Shown: one piece after another, positions 25,101-32,165 of the stretch
Numbering within the stretch: position 1 is the stretch's first letter
How the letters are laid out: every line of letters begins with the position of its first letter
Assembly: GCF_016907655.1 (NCBI RefSeq)
Contig: NZ_JAFBCL010000001.1
Span: forward strand, 1,798,001 to 1,862,000
Reading direction: 5' to 3'
From: Saccharothrix algeriensis
GTDB taxonomy: Bacteria; Actinomycetota; Actinomycetes; Mycobacteriales; Pseudonocardiaceae
Length of the DNA: 64,000 nt
The notes under the pieces: model-generated
The model's input: only the letters and a program-made list of their open reading frames with translations
What the model was told of the DNA's origin: nothing
The model's database searches: none
Position numbers and translations under genes: made by a program

Positions 25101-26819
25101 TGGCTGGCCGACCTGGTGGCGCAGCGGCGGGCGCTGCGGGTGCGGGTCGCGGGCGAGGACCGGGTGATCGCGATCGAGGACGCGGGCCGGGTGCGCGACG
25201 CGCTGGGCGTCGCGCTGCCGGTGGGCGTGCCGGAGGTGTTCACCGAGCCGGTGGCCGACCCGCTGGGCGACCTGCTGTCCCGGTACGCGCGGACGCACGG
25301 GCCGTTCGCGGCCGGCGAGGCGGCGGAGCGGTTCGGGCTGGGCGTCGCGGTCGTGACGGGGGTGCTGGAGCGCCTGGCGGGCGCCGGGCGGCTGGTGCGC
25401 GGCGAGCTGCGGCCCCTGGCGGCGCACCCGCACCCGCACCGGGCGGGCGGGCACACCGAGTACTGCGACGCCGACGTGCTGCGGCGGCTGCGGCGGGCGT
25501 CGCTGGCGCGGCTGCGCGCCGAGGTGGAGCCGGTCGAGCCGGCGGCGCTGGGCCGGTTCCTGCCGAGCTGGCACGGCGTGGGCCGCCGGTTGCGCGGCGC
25601 GCCCACCGCGGACGACGTGTACTCGGTGGTGGAGCAGCTGGCGGGGGCGCCGCTGCCCGCGAGCGCCGTGGAGTCGCTGGTGCTGCCCGCCCGGCTGCCC
25701 GGCTACCGCCCGGCGCTGCTGGACGAGCTGACCGCGGCCGGCGAGGTGACGTGGACCGGGTGCGGCGCGCTGGCGGGCGGTGACGGCTGGATCGCGCTGG
25801 CGCCGGCGGACGTGGCGGACCTGCTGCTGCCCGACCTGGTGCCGGAGGCGATGCCGGACTCGGCGCTGCACACCGCGGTGGTGGCGGCGCTGGGCGGCGG
25901 GGCGCTGTTCTTCCGGCAGGTGGTGGACCGGGTGTCGGCGCAGGGCCCGGCGACCGACGCCGAGGTGGTGGGCGCGCTGTGGGACCTGGTGTGGGCGGGT
26001 GTCGTCACGAACGACACGCTGTCGCCGCTGCGGGCGCTGGTCTCCGGCGGCGGGGCCGCGCACAAACCGCGCCCCACCGCGCCCCGCGGCCGGTACGCGC
26101 GAATGCGGACGGGCCGGCCGGACCTGCCCGGCCGCACCGGCCCGCCGACGGCGGCCGGCCGCTGGTCGCTGGCGGTGGCGCCGGCGGTGGACCCGACCCG
26201 GCGCGCGCACGCCCGCGCGGAGGCGTTCCTGGAGCGGCACGGGGTGCTCACCAGGGGCGCGCTGGACACCGAGCGGGTGACCGGCGGGTTCAGCGGCGTG
26301 TACCGGGTGCTGCGGGCGATGGAGGAGTCCGGCCAGGTCGTGCGCGGCTACGTGGTGGAGGGGCTGGGCGCGGCGCAGTTCGCGGCGCGCGGGGCGGTGG
26401 ACCGGCTGCGCGCGCTGTCCCGCCCGCCCGGCCAGGACCGCGACGGCGCGCCGGAGGCCGTGGTGCTGGCCGCCGCCGACCCGGCGCAGCCGTACGGGGC
26501 GGCCCTGCCCTGGCCCGAGCCGGTCGGCGGGGGGAAGCACCGGCCGGGGCGCAAGTCCGGGGCGCTGGCGGTGCTGGTCGACGGCGTGGCGGCGTTGTAC
26601 GTGGAGCGCGGCGGGCGTTCGCTGCTGTCGTTCAGCGAGGAGGAGGACGTCCTGCGCGCCGCCGCCGAGGCCCTGGGCCGCGCGGTGCGCGACGGGTGGC
26701 TGGGCCGGCTCTCCGTGCAGCGGGCGGACGGGGAGGTGGCGCTGGGCTCGCGGCTGGCGGGCGTCCTCCAGGAGGCGGGTTTCCGCGCCACGCCGAAGGG
26801 GTTGCGCCTGCGGGCCTGA
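22200..26819 (+). CDS. lhr: Lhr-type ATP-dependent DNA helicase
   Basis: 1539-residue superfamily 2 helicase acting in DNA repair (3'-5' on DNA and RNA-DNA hybrids in the mycobacterial homologue, about 1513 residues). Motif I APTGSGKT (residues 44-51), motif Ia YVSPLKALAVD, motif II DEVH, motif III GLSATV, motif VI QRVGRAGHQVG; then the winged-helix and the long C-terminal half that defines full-length Lhr. An Ala/Gly insertion sits at about 305-325. CACTAT lies 6 nt before the ATG; the GGGGG between is too close to serve as a ribosome site. The gene follows repeat copy A. No adjacent nei2, unlike mycobacteria. Confidence 0.95.
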   Translation: MDALTDFSPATRQWFAGAFAAPTAAQAGAWAAAAAGEHALVIAPTGSGKTLAAFLWALDRLASTPPPEDPKRRCRVLYVSPLKALAVDVERNLRAPLAGIRQAAHRLSLPEPEITVGMRTGDTPAEERRAFARRPPDVLVTTPESLFLILTSSARESLRGVETVIVDEVHAVAGAKRGAHLALSLERLDALLAEPAQRIGLSATVRPVEEVGSFLAGGRPVRVVQPATAKTIEVRVEVPVEDLSQLGEPTGEVSGPASGAERRTSIWPAVEQRVLELVRQHRSTIVFANSRRLAERLTARLNELAEEEGAGEGGAGGGTAAARGTAVERFPAEAVGQSGVTAQRSAAVARAHHGSMSREQRSAVEEELKSGRLPCVVATSSLELGIDMGAVDLVVQVEAPPTVASGLQRVGRAGHQVGAVSRGVVFPKFRGDLVSCAVVAERMRDGAIEAVRYPRNPLDVLAQHVVAMVAMEPWPVEALAGLVRRAAPFAALPESALLAVLDMLSGRYPSEEFGELRPRITWDRVNGELRGRPGSQRLAVTSGGTIPDRGLFAVMTPPSERGPGSRVGELDEEMVYESRVGDTFLLGTSSWRVEDITHDRVIVVPAPGRPARMPFWKGDAQGRPLELGRALGRFLREVSTMGPAEAAERAASAGLDAWATSNLLAYLAEQREATRHVPTDRTVLVERFRDELGDWRLVVHSPFGAQVNAPWALAIAARLRERRGVEVQVAHSDDGVVVRLPDAVDADGAQVVVGAEDVLLDPEEVEQVVVAEVSGSALFAARFRECAARSLLLPRRDPKRRTPLWQQRQRAAQLLSVAAKYESFPVVLEAMREVLQDVYDVPGLRELMADVRARRVRVVEVETPAPSPFARSLLFGYVGMFLYEADAPLAERRAAALSLDSALLAELLGSEAIRELLDPEVVAEVERTLQRLAPDRHARDAEGAADLLRFLGDLSEAEALERGVRPEWLADLVAQRRALRVRVAGEDRVIAIEDAGRVRDALGVALPVGVPEVFTEPVADPLGDLLSRYARTHGPFAAGEAAERFGLGVAVVTGVLERLAGAGRLVRGELRPLAAHPHPHRAGGHTEYCDADVLRRLRRASLARLRAEVEPVEPAALGRFLPSWHGVGRRLRGAPTADDVYSVVEQLAGAPLPASAVESLVLPARLPGYRPALLDELTAAGEVTWTGCGALAGGDGWIALAPADVADLLLPDLVPEAMPDSALHTAVVAALGGGALFFRQVVDRVSAQGPATDAEVVGALWDLVWAGVVTNDTLSPLRALVSGGGAAHKPRPTAPRGRYARMRTGRPDLPGRTGPPTAAGRWSLAVAPAVDPTRRAHARAEAFLERHGVLTRGALDTERVTGGFSGVYRVLRAMEESGQVVRGYVVEGLGAAQFAARGAVDRLRALSRPPGQDRDGAPEAVVLAAADPAQPYGAALPWPEPVGGGKHRPGRKSGALAVLVDGVAALYVERGGRSLLSFSEEEDVLRAAAEALGRAVRDGWLGRLSVQRADGEVALGSRLAGVLQEAGFRATPKGLRLRA

Positions 26820-26840
26820 CTCGCCGACGAACGCCCGGGA

Positions 26841-27000
26841 CCACAGTGGACACTCGTCGGCCGTCTCGGCGCTCGTCGTTCGCCGGCGGGGGTTCCGGCG
26901 GGGAGCCCTCCGACCGGGCGCGGGGCCCGGAGCCGCCACCTCACGTGGTGCTCGCCGAACGGCGATCCCCGCGCCGCCGACGGGGCAGTCCACTGTGGAC
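26841..27000. other. Gap between convergent genes with facing CCACAGTGG-type sites
   Basis: The 228-bp gap between lhr and the VOC gene carries CCACAGTGGAC (from 26841) and GTCCACTGTGGAC (26988-27000), which are inverted copies of an 11-bp word. No coding potential was recognised between them. Confidence 0.5.
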
Positions 27001-27047
27001 CGACGAGGGCCGGCGCGCGGGGCCCGGCACGTGCGGCGGGCGCCGGT

Positions 27048-27758
27048 TCAGCGCGGGGTCGTGACGCAGAACTCGTTGCCCTCCGGGTCCGCCAGCACCG
27101 CCCACGCCACGGCGCCCTGGCCCACGTCCGCCCGCACGGCCCCCTGCGCCTCCAGGCGCGCCACCTCGGTGGGCAGGTCGCCGTCCGGGGGCGGCGCGAG
27201 GTCCAGGTGCACCCGGTTCTTGACCACCTTCGGCTCGTCGACCCGGACGAACTCCAGCCGGAGACCCGCCGCCCGGCCCAGCGCCGCGAACCCCCGGTCC
27301 GCGCGGACCACCGGCCGCCCCGTCGCCTGCGACCAGAACGCCGCCAGCGCCGGCGGGTCCGCCGCGTCGACCACCACCGCCGCCACCGGGTCGTCGCCCG
27401 GGTACTCGTCGCGGGGCTCCAGGACGCAGAACTCGTTGCCCTCCGGGTCCGCCAGCACCTCCCACGGCACCGCCCCCTGGCCGAGGTCGACCGGTCGCGC
27501 GCCCAGCTCCCGCGCCCGCGCCACCACGGCCGCCTGGTGCCGCGGCGACGTCGAGGCCAGGTCCAGGTGCAGGCGGTTCTTGGCGGTCTTCGGGTCGCGC
27601 ACCGGCACGAACGCCAGCGCCACCCCCAGTCCCAGCCCGACGTCCACGCCGTCGGCGCCCTCGGCGATGACCGGCCGGTCCAGCAGCCGCGCCCAGAACC
27701 GGCCCAGCCGGACCGGGTCGGCGGCGTCCACGACCACCTCGCGCAACCTGGTTGCCAT
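27048..27758 (-). CDS. Two-domain VOC (glyoxalase-like) protein
   Basis: 236 residues made of two tandem vicinal-oxygen-chelate modules (about 1-118 and 120-236). Each ends with nearly the same words: VPWEVLADPEGNEFCVLEP and VAWAVLADPEGNEFCVTTP, with NRLHLDLA and NRVHLDLA in the middle, showing internal duplication. The HLDLA and EFC segments match Glyoxalase-6-like proteins of actinomycetes, whose reactions are mostly unknown. Likely leaderless: TACCTT (27765-27770 on this strand) is 6 nt before the ATG. Confidence 0.85.
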   Translation of the reverse strand: MATRLREVVVDAADPVRLGRFWARLLDRPVIAEGADGVDVGLGLGVALAFVPVRDPKTAKNRLHLDLASTSPRHQAAVVARARELGARPVDLGQGAVPWEVLADPEGNEFCVLEPRDEYPGDDPVAAVVVDAADPPALAAFWSQATGRPVVRADRGFAALGRAAGLRLEFVRVDEPKVVKNRVHLDLAPPPDGDLPTEVARLEAQGAVRADVGQGAVAWAVLADPEGNEFCVTTPR

Positions 27759-27764
27759 GCAACG

Positions 27765-27774
27765 AAGGTAACGT
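27765..27774. promoter_or_regulatory. Overlapping divergent -10 elements
   Basis: AAGGTAACGT contains TACCTT for the VOC gene (complement 27765-27770) and TAACGT for phoD (27769-27774); they share two base pairs. The start codons lie 6 nt and 8 nt away, so both messages should be leaderless or nearly so and the polymerases should exclude one another. Confidence 0.55.
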
Positions 27775-27782
27775 CTGCACCC

Positions 27783-29369
27783 ATGGCGGACTTGGTGCTC
27801 GGACCGGTGCTGAGGCACGTCGACCCCACCTCGGCCACGGTCTGGGTCGAGACGGACACGGCCTGTGAGGTGGAGGTCGCGGGTCACCGCGCGTCGACGT
27901 TCCGCGTGGGCGACCAGCACTTCGCGCTGTTGGTCGTGGAGGGGCTGGAACCCGGCACCACCACGCCGTACGACGTGCGGCTGGACGGCCGGGTGGCCTG
28001 GCCGGAGCCGGGGTCCTCGTTCCCGGAGCCGCGGATCCGCACCGGGCCGGTCCGGCGGCTGGTGTTCGGCTCCTGCCGGGCCGCCAAGGAGGGCGGGCCG
28101 GACCAGCGCGCGGCGGACAAGCGGGGTTCCGACGCGCTGGACGCGTTCGCGCTGCGCATGAAGGACTGGCCCGAGGAGCGGTGGCCCGACGCGCTGCTGC
28201 TGCTCGGCGACCAGGTCTACGCGGACGAGCCGACGGAGCGGGTCAAGCGGTGGCTGGCCGAGCGCAGGCCCGAGCCGGAGGGCGAGGTGGTGTCCTTCCG
28301 CGAGTACGCCGAGCTGTACCACGAGTCGTGGGCGGACCCGGAGATCCGCTGGCTGATGTCCGTCCTGCCGACGTCGATGATCTTCGACGACCACGACATC
28401 CGGGACGACTGGAACACCTCGCGGGCGTGGCGGGCGCAGATGGCGGAGAAGCCGTGGTGGCGCAAGCGCATCCGGGCCGGGCTCGCGTCGTACTGGGTGT
28501 ACCAGCACCTGGGCAACCTCGCGCCCGAGGACCTGGCGCAGGACGAGCTCTACGGGCAGGTGCTGGCCGCCGGGGGCGACGTGCAGGGGCTGCTGGAGGA
28601 CTTCGCCGAGCGGGCCGACCAGGAGGCGGACGGCCGCAAGCCGACCCGGTGGAGCTACCGGCGCGACTTCGGCCGGGTGCGGCTGCTGGTCGTGGACACC
28701 CGCAGCGGGCGCATCCTGGACGGCCCGGAGCGGCTGATGGTCGGCGACGAGGAGTTCGACTGGATCGAGCGCAACGCCGAGGGCGACGTCGACCACCTGC
28801 TGATCGGGTCGTCGCTGCCGTGGCTGATGCCGCACGCCCTGAGCCACCTGCAGTCCATCGTCGAGCGCGGCGCCGAGCGCCCGGGGCGGCGCGGCCGGCT
28901 GGCCGAGCAGGTGCGCCAGGTGGGCGACCTGGAGCACTGGCCGGCGTTCCGGGCGTCGTTCGAGCGCCTGGCCCGCTTCCTCCACCGCGTCGGCTCGGGC
29001 CCGGCCGCGCCGGGCACGATCTGCGTGCTCTCCGGTGACGTGCACCACAGCTACGCGGCCCGCGCCGACTTCGCCGACCCGACCGCGTCGCGGGTGCTGC
29101 AACTGGTCTGCTCGCCGGTGCACAACGACCCGCCGTGGATCTTCCGGCCGGTGTTCCGCCTGTCCTGGTCCCGGCCGCTGGCCCGGCTGCTGCGCCGCTG
29201 GGCCGACCGCGCGGGCGTGCCCGCCGACCCGGTCTCGTGGACCAAGATCAGCGGACCGCACTTCGGCAACTCGGTGGCGGTGCTGGAGATCGCCGGTCGC
29301 GAGGCCCGCTACCGCCTGGAGACCGCCGGGCCCGACGGCCTGGCGCACAGCGCCGACCTGACGCTGTAG
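27783..29369 (+). CDS. PhoD-like phosphodiesterase/alkaline phosphatase
   Basis: 528-residue PhoD-family metallophosphatase. Metal-site motifs: FGSCRAA, LLLGDQVYADEP, MIFDDHDIRDDWN, LLVVDTRSG and VLSGDVHHSYAARADF. Residues 1-95 form an immunoglobulin-like N-terminal domain. Unlike exported PhoD it has no Tat or Sec signal, and the family pattern fits cytoplasmic members. ATG at 27783 behind a TANNNT box; the frame remains open far upstream but is antisense to the VOC gene there. Confidence 0.9.
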   Translation: MADLVLGPVLRHVDPTSATVWVETDTACEVEVAGHRASTFRVGDQHFALLVVEGLEPGTTTPYDVRLDGRVAWPEPGSSFPEPRIRTGPVRRLVFGSCRAAKEGGPDQRAADKRGSDALDAFALRMKDWPEERWPDALLLLGDQVYADEPTERVKRWLAERRPEPEGEVVSFREYAELYHESWADPEIRWLMSVLPTSMIFDDHDIRDDWNTSRAWRAQMAEKPWWRKRIRAGLASYWVYQHLGNLAPEDLAQDELYGQVLAAGGDVQGLLEDFAERADQEADGRKPTRWSYRRDFGRVRLLVVDTRSGRILDGPERLMVGDEEFDWIERNAEGDVDHLLIGSSLPWLMPHALSHLQSIVERGAERPGRRGRLAEQVRQVGDLEHWPAFRASFERLARFLHRVGSGPAAPGTICVLSGDVHHSYAARADFADPTASRVLQLVCSPVHNDPPWIFRPVFRLSWSRPLARLLRRWADRAGVPADPVSWTKISGPHFGNSVAVLEIAGREARYRLETAGPDGLAHSADLTL

Positions 29370-29385
29370 CGGGGCCGGCCGCCGC

Positions 29386-29874
29386 TCACCGCGCGGCCCC
29401 GCCGGGCCGGGCCAGCTCCTCCAGCTGCCGGACGACCTGCTCGACCGGGGCGCGGGCGTCGATCTCGGCGGTCGCGGTGGCGCGCAGCAGCGGCTCCACG
29501 GCGGCGAGGTCGCCCAGGATCGCGGCCCGCTCCCCCGGCCGCTTGCCGTACGGGTTGTCGGTGCGCGCCGCGACGCGGGCGAGCAGCACCTCGGCGGGCG
29601 CGCTCAGCAGGACGACGTGGTCGAACAGCGGGTAGAACCGGCCCTGGTTGCTCTTGCAGCCGGCGACGAAGAGGCTGCCGCCGCGGTGGCCGGTCAGCAG
29701 GTCGGTCACGGCCTGCTCGCGCCACACCCAGTCCGGTGACCCGTCGTCCAGGGTGACCCAGTGGCTCCACCGGTCGGTGTCCGTGTCGACCACGCGGTGC
29801 CCGCGCGCCCCCAGGGCGCGCAGGGCGGTCGACTTGCCGGTGCCCGACATCCCGGTGATCAGGACCTTCCGCAC
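29386..29874 (-). CDS. P-loop nucleotide kinase-like protein
   Basis: 162 residues. Walker A GMSGTGKST at residues 8-16, DTD and a lid-like RTDNPYGK segment, as in small shikimate/adenylate-kinase-like ATPases. VRKVLITGMSGTGKS is the typical N-terminus of a widespread AAA_18/kinase-like group without assigned substrate. The GTG at 29872-29874 is preceded by TAGCCT with 6 nt between, so it is probably leaderless. Convergent with phoD across 16 bp. Confidence 0.75.
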   Translation of the reverse strand: MRKVLITGMSGTGKSTALRALGARGHRVVDTDTDRWSHWVTLDDGSPDWVWREQAVTDLLTGHRGGSLFVAGCKSNQGRFYPLFDHVVLLSAPAEVLLARVAARTDNPYGKRPGERAAILGDLAAVEPLLRATATAEIDARAPVEQVVRQLEELARPGGAAR

Positions 29875-29930
29875 GCGATCAGGCTATGCGGTCCGCCCCG
29901 GCCCCCGGGCGGGCGGACCGCCGCGGCGGG

Positions 29931-30692
29931 TCACTTCGTCGCCAGCCGCAGGAGCGCCCACAGCTGGGCGATGGCGTCGTGGTCGCCGTTGGTCTCCACG
30001 TCGCGGTCCGGGATGCGGCCCCACAGCCAGCGGTACACGCGCATCGGCGAGCCCGTGACGTCGGCGTCGGCGGACTCCGCCTCCGCCGGCGACGCCCGCC
30101 ACACCGCCGAGGGCTCCGGACCGGTGCGGACGAGCCACACCCTGCGGGCGGTGCGGATCGCCACCGTGGCGTCCCGGGCGCCGCGCACGCCCAGCACGTC
30201 GAGCCGGTGGCCGAGCCACAGCGACAGCACCTCGTCCGCGCCGTCCTCCGCGATGTCGTCGGGCACCGGGTCCAGCGGCAGGCCGGCCGCCGACTGCACG
30301 TCCATCCGGTGCACGGTCGCCTCGTGCGCGAGCCGCCGGGCCCAGAAGCCGCACGTGCGGTCGGCCGGCCACCACGTCTCGCACGGGTCGTCGGCCGCGC
30401 GCTCGGACAGCGCGTCGACCAGCGGCCCGACGCCCTCCCGCAGGTAGTCCGGCAGCGCCTGCCCGTGCGCCGGGTCCTGCTGCCAGGTGGCGGGTCGCCG
30501 CCCCGAGCGCAGCCACCGCTCGACCATCCGGCACGTGCTGCCCACGTGGCGGACGGTCTCGCCCAGGTTCAGCCCCGGGCACGCGGGCACCTGGCGCTCC
30601 GGGCGCTGCCCCTCCGCCGACGCCGCCAGCAGCTCGGCCTCCGCCGCCGCGGTCCCCACCAGCCGGTCGTAGTCGACCAGTGCCCTGCTCAC
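29931..30692 (-). CDS. DinB-superfamily (maleylpyruvate isomerase N-terminal-like) protein
   Basis: 253 residues in the TIGR03083-type family of actinobacterial proteins related to mycothiol-dependent maleylpyruvate isomerase: a four-helix DinB/YfiT-like bundle with metal-ligand histidines in ETVRHVGSTCRMVERW and LAHEATVHRMDVQSA, then a C-terminal alpha/beta domain (about 175-253). The reaction is unknown; members are presumed mycothiol-linked metalloenzymes. The GTG start overlaps the stop of the 62-residue gene by 4 nt, so the two are translationally coupled, and a perfect SOS box lies upstream of the pair. Confidence 0.85.
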   Translation of the reverse strand: MSRALVDYDRLVGTAAAEAELLAASAEGQRPERQVPACPGLNLGETVRHVGSTCRMVERWLRSGRRPATWQQDPAHGQALPDYLREGVGPLVDALSERAADDPCETWWPADRTCGFWARRLAHEATVHRMDVQSAAGLPLDPVPDDIAEDGADEVLSLWLGHRLDVLGVRGARDATVAIRTARRVWLVRTGPEPSAVWRASPAEAESADADVTGSPMRVYRWLWGRIPDRDVETNGDHDAIAQLWALLRLATK

Positions 30693-30877
30693 GCCCCGCC
30701 CTCGTGGGTGATCCCGTCGACCGGTTCGGCAGACCGCGCCGCCCGGCGCGCCGGGTCGTCGGCGCCCCGCGGGTCCGCGTGCCGGGCGGCGCCCGCCCGC
30801 ACCGCCGCGCGGGTCGCCGGGCAGGGCGCGGGCAGGGGTGCCCGTCGGGTGCTGGGGAAGTCGGTCGAAGTCGACAT
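30689..30877 (-). CDS. 62-residue protein upstream of and coupled to the DinB-like gene
   Basis: Starts MSTSTDFPSTRRAPLPAPCP and ends EPVDGITHEGGA; Ala/Arg-rich, probably disordered, no family recognised. The start is well supported: GAGGAGG lies 6 nt before the ATG at 30875-30877. The stop overlaps the next GTG as GTGA, so at least its translation should feed the downstream gene. It may be a true small protein or a coupling leader. SOS box and hairpin lie 57-116 bp upstream. Confidence 0.55.
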   Translation of the reverse strand: MSTSTDFPSTRRAPLPAPCPATRAAVRAGAARHADPRGADDPARRAARSAEPVDGITHEGGA

Positions 30878-30933
30878 CGGCGGCCTCCTCGCGGCGTCGG
30901 GACGGCGACGACCGCCGCGGGGAGACGGCGGCA

Positions 30934-30970
30934 CTTGGCGGTGGGGCGCTTCCCCCGCCCCACCGCCAAG
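30934..30970. other. Perfect 15-bp inverted repeat next to an SOS box
   Basis: CTTGGCGGTGGGGCG (30934-30948), 7-nt loop, and its exact complement (30956-30970), ending 7 bp from the SOS box. It would fold into a strong hairpin in the leader of the 62-residue gene, or act as a large operator. Confidence 0.7.
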
Positions 30971-30977
30971 GCATAGC

Positions 30978-30993
30978 TCGAACAAACGTTCGA
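30978..30993. promoter_or_regulatory. Perfect SOS (LexA) box between the DinB-like operon and ybaK
   Basis: TCGAACAAACGTTCGA, exact consensus, flanked by a further GC pair on each side. It is 100 bp before the ATG of the 62-residue gene (minus strand) and 65 bp before the YbaK GTG (plus strand); either or both could be controlled. Confidence 0.9.
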
Positions 30994-31058
30994 GCCTGAT
31001 CAGCGTAACCCGTGAACCCGGCACTCCTCAACCCGGCCGCGCGTGGTCTCATGAACGG

Positions 31059-31559
31059 GTGAGCGCACTTGACCACCCCGGCATCCGCAAGGTGGCGGCG
31101 GCCCTGTCCGAGGCGGGCCACCACGAGGCGGCCGACGGCATCCGCGTGCTGGCCGACGCCGTCCGCACCGCCGCCGAGGCCGCCCGGGCGGTGGGCGTGC
31201 CGGTCGGGGCCATCGCCAACAGCCTCGTGTTCGCCGCCGTCCGGGACGGGGTGGCCCGCCCGCTGCTGGTGCTCACCTCCGGCGCGCACCGCGCGGACAC
31301 CGACCTGCTGGCCGCGCTCGCCGACGTCGACCGGGTCGAGCGGGCGAAGCCGGAGTTCGTGCGGGAGCACACCGGCCAGGTGATCGGCGGCGTCTCGCCG
31401 CTCGGGCACCCCGCGCCGATCCGGACCTTCGTGGACGTCGACCTGGCGCAGCACGAGGTGGTGTGGGCCGCCGCCGGGCACCCGCACGCGGTGTTCCCCA
31501 CCGACTACGCCGGGCTGGTCGACCTGTCCGGCGGCGTCCCGGCGAAGGTCGCGCGATGA
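31059..31559 (+). CDS. YbaK/ProX-type aminoacyl-tRNA deacylase
   Basis: 166-residue trans-editing-domain protein that removes wrong amino acids from tRNA (Cys-tRNA(Pro) or similar). Family words: VGAIANSLVFAA, the Lys of RAKPEFVREHTGQVIGGVSPLGH, the GGVSPLGHP active-site loop, and VWAAAGHPHAVFPTDYAGLV. Length is normal. GTG start; an SOS box lies upstream. It overlaps the GNAT gene by ATGA. Confidence 0.9.
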   Translation: MSALDHPGIRKVAAALSEAGHHEAADGIRVLADAVRTAAEAARAVGVPVGAIANSLVFAAVRDGVARPLLVLTSGAHRADTDLLAALADVDRVERAKPEFVREHTGQVIGGVSPLGHPAPIRTFVDVDLAQHEVVWAAAGHPHAVFPTDYAGLVDLSGGVPAKVAR

Positions 31560-32116
31560 CCGCCGCGCCCGCCCAGCGGCTGGTGGAGCTGTCCGCCGAG
31601 GAGCTGAACGCCCGGCTCGGCGAGGCGCTGGCGCTCTACGTCAGCGCGATGGCCTACCCGCCGGGCACGGCCGAGCAGCGCGCGCCGATGTGGCTGGCGC
31701 ACGTGCTGCGGGAGGGCTGGCGCTGCGTGGCGGCGCTGGGCGGGGACGACGAGCTGGTCGGCATCGGCTACGGCTACCGCGGCTCGGTGGGCCAGTGGTG
31801 GCACGAGCAGGTGCGGCACGGCCTGACCCTGGTCTCCGGGCCGAACGCGGTCGAGGAGTGGATGCAGGACTACTTCGAGCTGACCGAGCTGCACGTGCTG
31901 CCGCGCGCGCAGGGCCGGGGCATCGGCGAGGGCCTGCTGCGCAGCCTGCTGGCGGGCGTGCCCACGTCGCGCGTGCTGCTGTCCACGCCGGAGGGCCCGA
32001 GCAAGGCGTGGCGGCTGTACCGGCGGCTGGGGTTCGCCGACGTGCTGCGGCACTACCAGTTCACCGGCGACCCGCGGCCGTTCGCCGTGCTCGGCCGCAC
32101 CCTGCCGCTGGACTGA
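31556..32116 (+). CDS. GNAT-family N-acetyltransferase
   Basis: 186 residues with an acetyl-CoA-binding core: TELHVLPRAQGRGIGEGLLRSLL (motif A, RGxGxG/A form) and KAWRLYRRLGFADV (motif B). Substrate unknown. ATG overlaps the ybaK stop by 4 nt, so the two are coexpressed. Ends at a hairpin shared with the convergent CHAP gene. Confidence 0.88.
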   Translation: MTAAPAQRLVELSAEELNARLGEALALYVSAMAYPPGTAEQRAPMWLAHVLREGWRCVAALGGDDELVGIGYGYRGSVGQWWHEQVRHGLTLVSGPNAVEEWMQDYFELTELHVLPRAQGRGIGEGLLRSLLAGVPTSRVLLSTPEGPSKAWRLYRRLGFADVLRHYQFTGDPRPFAVLGRTLPLD

Positions 32117-32123
32117 CGGCGAC

Positions 32124-32148
32124 GGGCGGCCGTCCGCGACGACCGCCC
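32124..32148. terminator. Hairpin between the GNAT and CHAP genes
   Basis: GGGCGG-c-CGTC, loop CGC, GACG-a-CCGCCC: an 11-position stem with one mismatch, 7 bp past the GNAT stop and 17 bp past the CHAP stop on the other strand. Confidence 0.5.
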
Positions 32149-32165
32149 GCTGCCCCGCGCCCGCG

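Noticed and set aside
30689..31024. Longer 111-residue version of the small SOS-linked protein
   Set aside because: Its start would lie upstream of the SOS box and its N-terminus would be encoded by the operator and hairpin; the ATG at 30877 has the ribosome site.
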